Shown here one piece after another: positions 9,285-20,384 of a stretch of 64,000 bases of DNA. This DNA is from Jaapia argillacea MUCL 33604 (lineage: Eukaryota; Basidiomycota; Agaricomycetes; Jaapiales; Jaapiaceae). Position 1 is the stretch's first letter; every line of letters begins with the position of its first letter. The notes beneath the pieces are model-generated. The model searched no databases. It was not told the origin of the DNA and saw nothing but the letters and a program-made list of their open reading frames with translations. Made by a program: the position numbers and the translations under genes. The DNA lies in the NCBI GenBank assembly GCA_000697665.1, contig KL197723.1, forward strand, positions 790,075 to 854,074, written 5' to 3'.

Positions 9285-12225
9285 GAGACGGATATGTTTA
9301 ATGTGGCGCGGTTTGCGAGGAGGTGCTTAGTTTGAGGGGCGTTAGGATGGGATTTTGTGTGTAGGAGGTGAGAGAATGTCGGGGTCCCTGTCTCGTGTAA
9401 ATGTTTCTCCACCTTGGGGGGTGGGGGATGCGTGTTTTCAGATTGGGAAAGAAGTAAAGTTGGAGGGGCCACTGGAAGTTCACCTCGTGCTGCGCAAGAC
9501 GAGGAGCCTTAGGGAGATCATCCGATGATAAACCCGGGATTCGGAGGAGTACTCGAGCCGTGGAATTTCTCTCCTTGTTGAAGTTGTTCACCATCTTGTC
9601 TCCTTGCTCTCCGAGTTTGCTTTCAACTCGTTCTCTGGGTCCCAAAGATTGCATCTCTTATATTTGAATCCTTCACTTGCTATTGGAATGTCTATCAACT
9701 CGGCTCGTGGACCAATGGCAGTCGCCGAATTCTTCAACGACGAATTCAACTCGGCCTCTGATCCCTAAGCTATTCGACCCCCTTTCTACGCATATGTATT
9801 GCGTCAAGCACTGCTCGTTGCGGTTCTCCGTTTTGCTGATCAGCACAGCAATTGCGAACGCTGTGCTCTGACTGCTGTACATCTCGATTTAAAGGTCAGC
9901 TGCGCGCCTTCCCCTCCTTTCTCCCATAAACTTCCCTCAACAACAGGTGGATATCGCTGGGGTTAGCTAGCTACGGTGGCCACAGCCGATAGGACGGACA
10001 TGGAAACTATCAGCATCACCGAGTCTTCCTACTCCCTTGCTTCTGAGGATGCGGAGACACTGGTCGATTCGGCTTCCAGACTATCGCTTGATTTCTCAGA
10101 GAGCGCAACGCTGAGATCATTCCAGTTGGGTACATTACCCGTCTCACCTTCTCAAGGTATGTTATTCGAAGGTTCGACTCGCGTATTCATGGCTCATTCT
10201 TCGAATAGAAACGGTACGCGGTGCCCCTAGAAAGCAATCCAGGATGGCGAAAGCTGCTCACCGTTTCATGGTATGCCCTTTCTTCACTCTCATCCCCATT
10301 CAGCGTTCAACTGACTATCCACTCAGTCGACGCTCGGCCGTGACAGAGTCAAGGCGCAAGCAATAGATGCAGCTCGTGATGCGAAACGTTTGTCCAATCA
10401 CTTCATTATACTTCTATTCTCAGACTATTTCACCCCCTCGCAGCAATGGAGAGTAACGCAGTCGATTTAGAGGGAGAAGGATCTTCCAGCGGTATGTTTT
10501 CAAACAACATCGACCGTCGAATCCACTCTCATCTCACCCATCACGAAAGATGCTCCCCTCTCCAGCCTCACCTCCAAAGCCCTTCTATCATGTATGTCAT
10601 CTCGGCATCCCCTAACGAGCATGGCGATTTCCCTCTTTCTCAAACGTTATGACCTCGACAAGCCTCAAACTCTCCGCCTCGACCCATCCGACCAGTCGTT
10701 CGGCATCAAAGTCGAGTCACCTCTCAGCTTCCGTGGGATTGAACTCCTCGTGACCAACCAGATTCACTGTCTTCCCCCTGTTCGCTCCCTTGAAATCTGG
10801 ATCGACGCAAACAATATCAAAGATATAAAAAGCCTTACCGCTTTTGTGGAGCTTCTTCCATCTGTGAAGGAACTTTGGCTTCGTTACTATGGAGACGACC
10901 CGACAGGTGCTAGTCCTCCGGTGTTGATTGGGGATGCTGCCCGTCAGGCTAGACAGCTCCTCTCTGCGCTGTCAACGAAAGGATGCATTTCGTTTCAATC
11001 CATGGAAGGCTATCGAGTTCCGTCACCATCTTCACCTTCAGGCCAAACCTCCAAAGATGTGCCAAAGGAAGAACAGCCTCTTCCCTCCACCTCAAGAACC
11101 GCCGTATCTCACAAACTCGAATCCATCGATCGTTTCCGCCCTCTAAATTCTCTAGTACATGTTACTCTGGCGTCCTTATTTATCTCCATCCCATTAATCT
11201 CGGAATGGACCATCGAATCACTTAACCTCTCCCCAATCTGTTACCTTACTATCCTCCAATCTCCCTCACCCTCAATACTCCCTTCTCTTTCCCTTAATGC
11301 TCTCACGTCACTCTCCATCCACCAGGTGTCATACGTCGATTTGCTACCGTTCTTGTCACGACACCCGTCCATCGGAAGTCTTTATATCGCTGGAACCACC
11401 GACGTAGGACCTCAATCGTCTCTACCGCCGTTACCATCCGATTTCACACTTCCAAACCTCCATATTCTTGCTGCGAGACCGGAGTTGATCCTCCATTGGT
11501 TGCAGAACACGAACCCGTCATCGGCGCTTCCCTTTCTTCAACACTTTATTTTGCAGTTGAACGAGGTCTCGGAGAAGGTTGACGATGCTCTCAAGTTGAT
11601 GTACGTCACTTTGAATCAAATTCGTCGACTTCCAAAGCCTGCCACGGTGTGGATCACCATACCTAGCAAAGCTCTATTGCTCTCCCTCGATGGGTGTGGT
11701 CGTTCCGATGTTGGGGCGAACGAGTTACCGATTGATAACCTGCACTTTGTCGCTTTGCTTTTCCACCAAGGATTCGTACCTCATCTCGAATTTGACGACT
11801 TGGTACGTCCTCCCCCTGCTTCTCGTCCCTCTCCCCGGGCCGCACCCAGAATCTAACGCGCCCTACCCCTCTCAAAAAGAAATTGATACCTCAATGGGTA
11901 ACAACCTCGTTCCCCTCCCTCAACAGCTTCAGCCTCTTCCACGGTATACTTTCCAAGAAAACAGAGGACCAGTTTTTGAAGTATATGGTTGGAACTTGTC
12001 GGGGGTTGGAGACGATCGAGATCAAGTCGTGGAATTCATCCTGAGTATGGGCAGTCGTGGAGGGGGGAGACTTCAAGGCTGATGAGAGGTTACGATAGTT
12101 TCGTCAAGGACCAAAGCAACGGTTGCATAATGAGGGTGTGTAAGGGCATGTAAGGTACATGGTAGATTCGGCGTGAGATGAGCCGAGTGTATGGAAGCGG
12201 GCACAGGACCTCGGAATGGTGTCAT
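9285..12225 (+). repeat. Duplicated block, inverted match to about 34000-36925
   Basis: The block holds F2 3' flank, spacer, the F1 promoter, F1 copy 3 and the 3' tail of a K gene. Read in reverse complement, 36925 down to about 34000 gives the same order with few differences. Examples are TTTGCGAGGAGGTGCTTAG at 9313 and the matching stretch near 36900, and the encoded F1 proteins. I judge this the youngest duplication in the window, from visual comparison only. Confidence 0.75.
9976..12044 (+). CDS. F1 family leucine-rich protein, copy 3, ATG lost at the usual start
   Basis: Six exons are consistent with family phase: 9976-10156, 10209-10270, 10327-10387, 10444-10491, 10550-11802 and 11880-12044. 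They give 589 residues if read from 9976. The family start codon is GTG here (ATG in copy 5), so translation would more likely begin at Met-9 (position 10000, 581 aa). The N-terminal region is Ser/Thr-rich and acidic with the signature TLVDSASRLSLDFSESATL. The 418-codon exon carries irregular Leu-rich repeats, and the last exon ends with a family-wide motif, GTCRGLETIEIKSW. I recognise no named domain. Whole-length frame preservation suggests recent function; the lost ATG may mark early decay. The gene is followed by a K-gene tail in the opposite orientation. Confidence 0.6.
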
Positions 12226-12565
12226 TGCGATGACCAGTGCTTCACCTGGAACACTTCTGTCGGGAATGGGGATGTACTTCGCCTTGTTCCTCCTCATCTC
12301 ATCCTTCCGAGATTCTTCCTGTCGAGTTCAAGAGCTGCGGCTTGATGAGCCTCGACCTCCCTTGCCAATCGTTCTTCGGCGGTCTGCATCTATCTGTCCC
12401 AGCCACTTCAACTTGTCAGTGTCGTTTCCAACACGCCAAGTGGCTTGGAGGAATTGTACGGTTTGTTCATCCGTAAAGTGTTCCTTCACGAACGTAGCGC
12501 GAGACGGTGCAAAAATATCCGAAGCAAAATCAGGATACTCAGTTCGGGTTAACTTGTAGTCGAGG
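12073..12565 (-). mobile_element. Fragment of a transposon-associated fungal gene
   Basis: On the minus strand the conceptual product reads DIFAPSRATFVKEHFTDEQT, then WRVGNDTDKLKWLGQIDADR. After a frameshift it continues as a charged helix (REVEAHQAAALELDRKNLG) and RRNKAKYIPIPDRSVPGEAL. The pattern of charged coiled coil followed by 'K(Y/F)IPIPDRPVP' resembles Gag-like ORFs I know from basidiomycete repeats; that match is from memory and unverified. Both ends are missing. It sits where the K gene of this module should be, so it may record the insertion or deletion that removed that gene. Confidence 0.4.
12100..12230 (-). pseudogene. 3' tail of a K-family kinase gene (relic)
   Basis: The stretch around TAAGGTACATGGTAGATTCGG and GCGGGCACAGGACCTCGGAA matches the downstream flank and 3' end region of kinase copy K1 (about 16970-17060) and of copy K5 (about 34110-33990). 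The match ends at about 12225, before any kinase exon. It is a remnant of the F2-F1-K module order. Confidence 0.55.
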
Positions 12566-12851
12566 CATTGGGATGATAATATTTTTGGGCTTGTAGTAAG
12601 AGAGGTTCACGAGTTCCTCGTATTATCCTAGTGGAGAGAACAGAAGCAAGATGAGCTGTTCTGAATCTGAGAAGTGAGGCCCAAGAAAATCGTCGGACAT
12701 GGCGGAAGACAGAGAAGATGTCTGCCGACTCCGCAGACAACAATTCTTGATCACACTCGTTCCTCGTGCTCTATGAAATTGCTACATATCTCAGCCGAGC
12801 TTGTTCCCCACCTTCGTCTTCATTATTTTCTCTCCCAACCTCATTCTATAA

Positions 12852-14390
12852 ATGATGAACGCGACCATTTCCAGGAATCGCCTCTCGTTGAACTCCTCGA
12901 CCAGATATTCCGCTCAACTTCCCAACCAGCCCAATTCTCGCTCTGCGGTCTCCAAGACTTTCAACTCCATCTGGACGCGCGTTCTATACGAAGATATCGT
13001 CCTACAATCTTTAGAACGGATCGCCTGGTGCTGTCGAACTCTATCCGCAAAATCGAACAGCGGAACACCTCGGAAGGTTGACTTGCATCTCAGCGTGAGT
13101 TCACTGAACAACTTTCTCCTCTCCTCTCTTTCAATGACGCGACTTTGAGTAGACACCTCCCGCCGGCTATTCGCCTACCATCACCTACTCCTCTCAGCTC
13201 TCACCTCAAAAACCTAACTACGCGACCTACCTCTAGCATCAGACGAACGATCCATCCGCCACATCCTACCAACATGCACTTGGACGCACCTCCGTTCCTT
13301 CCGTTGTCTCCGCTACTCCTCATCAACACCCCTTCCTATCCTGTCACACATCAACCCTAGAATGCTTATGCATCTCATCAGGCCCCGACATCCCAGTTGC
13401 TCATTCCTACCGCATCGAACCGATCATACCGATCTGAACGCCGAATTGACGCATATTGCTCAATCCGAGCGAGTTTGCGGTGTCCTTGGTCCCTGGCTCG
13501 AAAGTGTCGTTGTTGTTAGACCCTCCTTCGAACGTCGGACATGTAGAAGAAAGTGGTGGAAGCTCTGGCGAAGAGGTGTGACATTGTGAATTTTACTAGG
13601 AGTGGATGGAATTTGGATCTGGTGGAGTTGATTTCGTTTGGTTGGAGTGTGTCAGGGTGCGAGGAATGCATAATGTCATCACCGTAGCCGGTGTCGGTGA
13701 TTCCACCATAAAGGTATGTTTTCTCTTCGTTATACTTTCACCTTGATGGCGGTGTGACCGAGATAGTCTAGTATTACCTCCAAGCACTTGAAACAGTCCT
13801 ACCGCGATTCAATGGCCTCGAAACGATATTCGCGACGTGCAATCCCGAAGTTTACGACGAAGACAACATTTCCGTCCTCGATAGTGATTTCGAGACAGCA
13901 AGGATATGGGGTAGGTCTGTCCCCACCTCTCATAGATAACATTCCCTAGTAAGCCCCGCCCCTTACTCTTTACTCATCCTTACTCACCTCCTCTCCCTCA
14001 CCCCCCCCCCCCCCCCCCCCAACCAGGTACGATGATTTAGCGCCGTCTCCACCAGACCCTCTGGTTCTCAACGAGAGATGGTAGCAAGATTGTATCATGC
14101 GTGGTTTCGAAAGTGGTGAAGAGGAAGTATCCGGAGTTAATTAGTGTTTTGGAGAGGGGCTGAGGGAGTGGGGGTGGAGGAGGGGAGGTGGGAGGGAGAG
14201 AGGTAGATGGAGGAGGAGAGGGAGATGTGAATGTTAGATGTGGATATTGAGGTGAAGGAGAAGGAGGTAACGAGGTTGAAGATGAAGCTTATGGGATCGA
14301 ACACGGAGCGGATGGGACTGAAAACGACGGGATTGGGAGAGTGGATGGAGTGGAATGACCGGGTTGGGTGATGTAGGGGGGTTGAGATGG
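12852..14390 (+). pseudogene. F-box protein, family F2, copy 2, broken
   Basis: The region aligns with the intact F2 gene (38549-36974). The F-box part is present but split by compensating frameshifts: MMNATISRNRLSLNSS then VSKTFNSIWTRVLYEDIVLQS. The first donor (CAGCGTGAGTTC near 13090) is recognisable. The second exon has several indels (for example near 13210 and 13560). The third exon (LETVLPRFNGLETIFATCNP near 13785) reads for about 45 codons. A 20-base run of C (14001-14020) lies in what was the third intron. It starts the module that continues with F1 copy 4 and kinase K1. Confidence 0.7.
14001..14020 (+). repeat. Homopolymer of 20 C
   Basis: Twenty consecutive C residues lie in a decayed intron of F2 copy 2. 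Such a tract is prone to length change and sequencing error. Confidence 0.9.
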
Positions 14391-14795
14391 AAACACGGTC
14401 GAGCAGTGTGGTTTGCGGGGGGGGCGTGCTTATTAGTTTGGAGATGAAGGATGTTATTGATGGACGGGATTTTATGCAGGAGGTGGGAGAATGGCCCTTC
14501 TTTATGGGATATCTATCGACTCCAAACGCGTTACCGACCCAAGTGCTCGACGACGACTTCCGCTTGGCCTCTGATATCCACAACGTTCTGCGCATATGCA
14601 TTATGTCGAGCATCGCTCGTTACCGGAGCTTGCATGCACTAATTCCCTTTTGGCAGTTAGTACAGCAATTGCAGCGAAACCTGTGTTCGGACTGCTGTAC
14701 ACCTCGATCGAAGGTCGTCTGCGCGCCTTTCTCCTCCTTTCTCCCATCAACTTCCCTCGACGATAGGTCGATATCACTTTGATTAGCTAGCTACG

Positions 14796-16895
14796 ATGCA
14801 CCCAGCCGATAGAACAGACATGGAAAGCGTCAGCATCACCGAGTCTTCCTACTCACTTGCTTCTGAGGATGCGGAGACGTCGACACTCGTCGATTCGGCT
14901 TCCAGATTATCGCTTAATTTCTCAGAAAGCGCGACGCTGAGGGCATTCCAGACGGGTACATTACCTGTCTCGCCTTCCCAAGGTATGATATTCGAAGGGT
15001 CGACTCGCATGTCCATGGCTCATTCTTTGGATAGAAACGATACGGGGTGCCGCTGGAAGGCAATCCAGGATGGTGAAAGCTGCTCATCGTTTCATGGTAT
15101 GTCATTTCTTGGTTCTCCTCACCATTCAGCGTTCATCAGCTGACCATCCACTTCAGTCGACGCTCCGCCGTGATAGAGTCAAGGTGCAAGTAACACATGC
15201 GGATGGTGACGTGAAGGGTTTGTCCAATCACTTCATCGTATTTCCATTCTCAAGTCGTTACATCCCCTCACAGCAATGGAGAGTAGCGCAGTCGGTTCCG
15301 AGGGCGGAGAACAGTCTTCCAGTAGTATGGTTCCAAACACCGTCGACCGTTGAATCCACACTCACCTCATTTCTCGGGAAAGGTCCTCCCTTCTCCAGTG
15401 TCACCACCAAAGCCCTTCTATCATGTGTTTCATCTGGGCATTTCCTAAAGAACATCGCATTGTCGCTCTTTCTCAAACGTTACGACCTTGACAAGCTTAC
15501 TTGTCTCCCGCGATCCGACGAATCGTTCAGCATCAAAGTCCAGTCACCTCTCAGCTTCCGTGGGATTGAACTCCTCGTCATCAACCAGATTCACTGTCCT
15601 CCCCCGCTTCGCCACCTTGAAATCTGGTTGGATACAACAAAACTTGAAGATTTGAAAAACCTTGCTGGGTTTGTGGAGCTTCTTCCGTCTGTGAAGGAGC
15701 TTTGCCTCCATTACTACGTTGACTACCCGGCAGGTGCTAGTCCTCCGGAGTTGATTGGAGATGCTGCCCGTCAGATTAGACGGCTCCTCTCTGCACTGTC
15801 GACGAAGGGATGCACTTCGTTGCAATCCTGGGGATTGTATCGAGTTCCGCTACCATCCTCTCCTTCAGATCAGACCCCCAAAGGTTTTCCAGAAGGAGAA
15901 CCCCCGCTTTCCTCTGCCTCAAGGACCACACTACCCCACAAACTTGAATCCATCGATCGTTTCCCACCTCTAAATTCTCTAGGATGTGCCACACTGGCGC
16001 CCCCAGCTATATCCATCCCGATATTCTTAGAATGGACCATCGAATCACTCAATCTATCCCCAATCCAAAACCTCTCTGTCATCCAAACACCTTCACCTTC
16101 AATACTCCCTTCTCTTTCCCTCAATGCTCTCACATACCTTTCCGTCACCCAGGTGTCATACGTTGATTTGATACTGTTCTTGTCACGACATCCGACCATC
16201 CACAATCTTTATATCAACGGGATCACGGACGTAGGACCTCAATCGCCTCTGCCACCATTACCATCCGGTTTCACACTTCCAAACCTCCATCATCTCACCG
16301 CGAAACCGGAGTTGATACTTCATTGGTTGCAGAACACGAACACGTCATCAGCTCTTCCCTTTCTTCAAGAGTTTACTTTGGAGTTGAACGAGGTTGAGGA
16401 TGGTACAAAGGTTGAGGATGTTCTCAAGCTGATGTACGTCACTCTGGATCGAATTCGTCGACTTCCAAGGCCTGCCACGGTATGGATCACCATACCTAGC
16501 AAAGCTCTATTGCGCTCCCTCGATGAATATGGTCGTTCCGATATTGGGGCGAACGAGTTACCGGTCGATAACCTGCACTTCATCGGTTTGTTCCTCCACA
16601 AATCATCTATACCTTCTCTCGAATTTGACGACTTGGTACGTCCCCACCGTTCTTCTTGTCGCTCTCCCTCATCCGGAATCTAACGTGCCCTACCTCCCTC
16701 GAAAAGAAATTGATACCCCAATGGGTAACGGCCTCCTTTCCCTCCCTTAAAGGATTCCGCCTCTTCCACGGTATTCTCACGAAGAAAGTAGAGGACGAAT
16801 TTTTGAAGCATATGGTTGGAACTTGTCGGGGGTTGGAGACGATCGAGATCAAGTCGTGGGATTCATTCATGAGTAAGGGCAGTCGCGAATCTTGA
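14796..16895 (+). CDS. F1 family leucine-rich protein, copy 4, apparently intact
   Basis: ATG at 14796 (MHPADRTDMESVSITESS) begins exon 1, which ends at a GTATGATATT donor near 14982. Further exons follow the family pattern: about 15036-15097 (ends RFM), about 15157-15219, a short exon starting MESSAVGSEGGEQ near 15275, the large exon from about 15388 to 16635, and the last exon from about 16709 to 16895. The last exon reads KLIPQWVTASFPSLKGFRLF and ends ETIEIKSWDSFMSKGSRES. Copy-specific features are an extra TS in the N-terminal signature (AETSTLVDSAS) and DGTK near the C-terminal third. The repeats look like irregular leucine-rich repeats; function is unknown. It converges on kinase K1 at its 3' end. 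Confidence 0.65.
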
Positions 16896-17137
16896 ATCGT
16901 AGAGACCCCAAGGTTGATGAGAGATCAAGATAGTTTTGTCAAGGGCTAAAGTAATGGTTGGATAATAAGGGCGTGTAAGCGAATGTAAGGTACATGGTAG
17001 AGTCGGCGTGAGATGAGTCAAGTGTATGGAAGGGGGGACAGTACCTCAGAACGGCGTGAATCTCCAGATACAGATGGTTCCCAGAACCGCCGCCGCACCA
17101 TGGACACCCTGGACCCATCGCAACAGTACATAGGCCA

Positions 17138-18329
17138 CTATGAACTCTCGTCACTTTCAACCCTCTCAAACCAAGCCTCGGGTATACCGTTGAAACCCTC
17201 AAACTTCTCGCATGCTCTGATGAAGTTGACTTGATCTTGGTTCAGTTGGTTCCAATTATACCCAGGGGATGTGTGATCCCAGATGTCGCACGAGCCAAAA
17301 TCAATGAAAACGAGAGGCGGTGACGAGGAGGAGGGAATGACGAGGATATTGTCCTTGCTAATGTCCTTGTGCAGAACACCCCGGAGTCGAAGTTTGTGAA
17401 CTCGATGCATGAAACTTGCGAACTAATCAAAGGTGAACCTTCATTCTCATTAGTGATCCAAATAAAGATTCGCATCAAGAAAACTTCCTCACCAATTGCT
17501 CAAGAACTGTTCGGTCATCTTGATGCGCCATGACAAAATCCCCGAATCTAGCGCCGTCGATGAACACCGTGATATGCCCCCAGGATTTTTCACCGCACGG
17601 GGGCTCAACTAGTAGAATTTCGCTCTGAGGCTCGATAAGAAGACGGCGAGAATGGGGGCGCGAAACTAACCTCATAAATTCCGTAAGAGTAGGGCAAGAA
17701 GCTTCCCTCTAGATCCTCAAGTAGCTCCGACGCCTTCGCCTCCCTCCTAGCGACCCAATCAATTGGATAGTAAAAATCGGTGAGCCACATCCCCTCCCAG
17801 TAAGGTAAGGGTGCGAGAGATTGTTGGTATAGTTTGAGAACGACTGTGATAGGCGGTGACAGTGGTGGGGTGCGTGCGAGGCTGTGATGACCTATAACCT
17901 GACATTTCCAGACCTGACCGTAGCAACCTTCTCCGGTTTGTAGTGGTTCGACTAGATGGAGAACAAAAGACGGGGTATGGTTTGAGGTGGTAGGAGGGGT
18001 GAGATTAGTGGTCGGTGGGACGGTGATGTGTTGGCAAAGCCAGAGTCGTACCTCATCATGGAAGGTAAGAGAGACAGCCCACAACAGGTCAAGATATCGT
18101 CGACTTTGAGAGGGTTATCAAGAGCCTTCTTCCTCAACTTGAGCTGGTCCTCGAGGGAATTGTTACAGGATTTCGCCGAGTTGTAGTCCAAGGACCAGGA
18201 TGTTTCGGTGGTTACGTCGAGGTAGACCGGCGATATGGTTGTGGTTGAGCTCAAGCCTTGTGGTTGTGTTGACTGGTCAGGGCTTGACAACCACTTGAAT
18301 GCCGGCATGCCAACAACCATGGCGCCCAC
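17138..18329 (-). pseudogene. Small fungal protein kinase, family K, copy K1, frameshifted
   Basis: Exons are 18329-17671, 17624-17493 and 17422-17138. Kinase landmarks are present in order: glycine loop (GEGCYGQVWKC), the lysine strand (VVLKLYQQSL), an alpha-C-like helix (RREAKASELLEDL), the catalytic loop LHKDISKDNIL with Asp and Asn, and the metal-binding FIDFGS (DFG). However, the start (MPAFKWLSSPDQ... ALDNPLKVDDILTCCGLS) is in one frame and the glycine loop in another. Compared with K5, net bases are missing in the linker after SPSHRP (about 18000-18040). Unless this is a sequencing error or an unrecognised intron, the product is truncated before the kinase core. It converges with F1 copy 4. 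Confidence 0.6.
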
Positions 18330-18459
18330 GCCGTATGAGCACCGAATTCAAGCTCTGCATCGAGTCGAGGGGAAATACAGTTCGCCGACAAAGGTATTGT
18401 GCTTAGATCAAGTATTGTCCACTGGATAAATGTCGTCAATCCTTGCGCCATGTCGACTT

Positions 18460-19560
18460 GCAGGAGAGACCAGGGAGAGGAGAGATGTCGACCAGTTCAA
18501 CCTCCGATCCATTGCGAACGTCGTTGGATTTGGCAGGATGAGATTCAGCCTGCTTCTCGACCGCCATCATGATGTCTCGCAACGGTGCATGTCCTGGTAA
18601 CCCTTCCATTTTCTCTGCCTCTTCCACTGGTCGTTAGACGTTGCTCCACTCTGATACGACGATGAATCAATCCATGTTGTCCTCATTCACCATGGTATCA
18701 GCTTATAATCGGCAGGTCGCGCATTCGTCACCCAGCTCGCATACCAGGCAATCAGATCACGACGTCCGTCCAACTTGAATGGCGGACTTACGCACATCTA
18801 AGTCTCCCTGATGGAGTGTCCCTACTCGTCCTTCGATCCTTTCGTCAATCCCTTCGCTCGACACCTTCAACCTCACATTTACGTGGCGACTTATGGTTCG
18901 GGAACGAGTTAAACTGGAAGGAAGATAATTTTGTTAGAAGAATCAAAGTATGTTTGCATATTCTAACTTCTCACCTTTGATCGATCTCGTCCCTTCTCTT
19001 CTCGCCTCCCATTCATTCGCCGATTCTTTCGCGTGTCCCTCATCCATCATCTTCCTCGATCGTCCTTCTCGCAAACCTTTCTCATTTAACATATCAGACC
19101 GCAAGAAAACCTCCCACCCTGACAAATCCGACTTTGACTACTCCCTGTCCTAGTGTGGAAGGCGAGGACGACACGTCGTCAAGTAAGCTATTGTAAATCA
19201 TGTCTCCTATAGCTCGTTAATCATGGTGTCATAGGTTGCATCTACCCCGCATACCTACCACTCAAGGTTCGGCACTTACGCCAGCACTGGAGCAGCGAGT
19301 CCCTCCGTTCAGGTCACCTGATGCGTCGTCTCGATCAGCGAACTCTAAATCGAACCTCAATGTCTCTCACCCGGGCTCTCGCTTGACCAATGTCACCTTA
19401 AAATCAGCGCATCCAGAGCCCGTGCTGAGGATGATGGGACTCGTTGGCGTACGAGACGGTTCATAAGAACGAGTTGGGCGGACACATTGACGACTTCTGG
19501 GTTCTAGTGGTGCGGAGGTTCGGGCGGCTGATAAAAGAAGAATATGAGCAATCAGTGTGA
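18460..19560 (+). repeat. Tandem-duplicated flank upstream of kinase K1 with remains of a small gene
   Basis: This stretch matches about 21700-22420 in order: GGATTTGGCAGGATGAGAT at 18530 and TAGGTTTGGCAGGATGAGAT at 21752, then TGATACGACGA, then ACTACTCCCTGTCC. In both copies ACTACTCCCTGTCC is followed by a donor-like TCAAGTAAG and an acceptor-like ATAG. In the second copy it begins with an ATG (22032, MTTLTFTTPCPTENEVDMPS); here that ATG is lost. After the intron this copy reads YPAYLPLKVRHLRQHW, while the second has a stop at the same place. I read both as relics of one small unknown gene. Confidence 0.45.
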
Positions 19561-19689
19561 TTTTTGTCATGATGGAGAGTTTGGGTATCAGTATGGGTGA
19601 TCGAGCGCTTCAGTGCCCTTCCGGATTAAATCTGGGGTGTGGGGGCGTAATCTCGTTGCTCTGAGTGGAGTGGGGGGGAGGGGGGTTTG

Positions 19690-20170
19690 TCATGCGAAAG
19701 GTTTGTCCGATCATCTCATTATACTTCCGTTTTAAACGCGTTGCATCACCCCATAGCAATGGAGCGTACGTCAGTCGATTTCGACAGCAGGTTGACAATA
19801 TTCTAGTGGTATGTATCCCTGTGCTGACGACTTCGAATCTGTGGTAGCCTTTTTCGTTCCTGGTAGAAGAGCCTCCCCCGCTACAATCCCACATCCGGAT
19901 TTCCTTTATCGTGCCTTTGTGTGGCTGTCCACCGAAAACGATCGCCCTGTCTCTCTTTCTTGTGCAATACGACTCGGACCTCGAGAAAGCTATCTGTCTC
20001 GCTCAACAAGATCACCATCAAAATCCGATCACTTTCAGCTTCCGTAGGATCGGACACCTCATGGTCAACCAGATACATTGCCTACCTCGGAATCCGGTCT
20101 AATGCAACGCACGCTCAAGGTTTGAAAGGCTCGCTGCGTTGGTAGATTCTCCTTCGTTGAAGTTTAACCA
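19690..20170 (+). pseudogene. F1 family relic
   Basis: GCGAAAGGTTTGTCCGATCA, the following pyrimidine stretch and AGCAATGGAG match the third intron and fourth exon of F1 genes (compare 10381-10460). The start of the large exon can be followed to about 20060 (FRRIGHLMVNQIHCLPR corresponds to FRGIELLVINQIHCLPP) with many gaps. No frame survives. It lies on the far side of kinase K2's 3' end, the same relation F1 has to K in other modules. Confidence 0.55.
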
Positions 20171-20384
20171 TAGATTCGCGCCAAATTCAATTCACGTCCG
20201 TCGATTAGCTCAAGCAAATCACGACATCGTCCTCGTGGATGCAACATCCGTGTACATGGGCAGATGGATTCAAGAGCTACCACCACGACAATCCACCTTG
20301 GAGCATTGACATATTTAGTATCTACCAAGTTCATTGCCAGTCGCTTCCAAATACGCGCATCCATTAACCTTTATTAAGGCTTAC

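Larger units (their letters stand above)
12852..18460 (+). repeat. Module F2-F1-K, arm 1 of a large inverted duplication
   Basis: Gene order is F2 copy 2 (+), F1 copy 4 (+), kinase K1 (-). The same order occurs inverted at about 32650-38640: K5 (+), F1 copy 5 (-), F2 copy 3 (-). Similarity extends past the kinase start into its upstream region (AAATGTCGTCAA...CCTTGCGCC at 18430-18450 and 32670-32650). The arms enclose about 14 kb. Confidence 0.75.
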
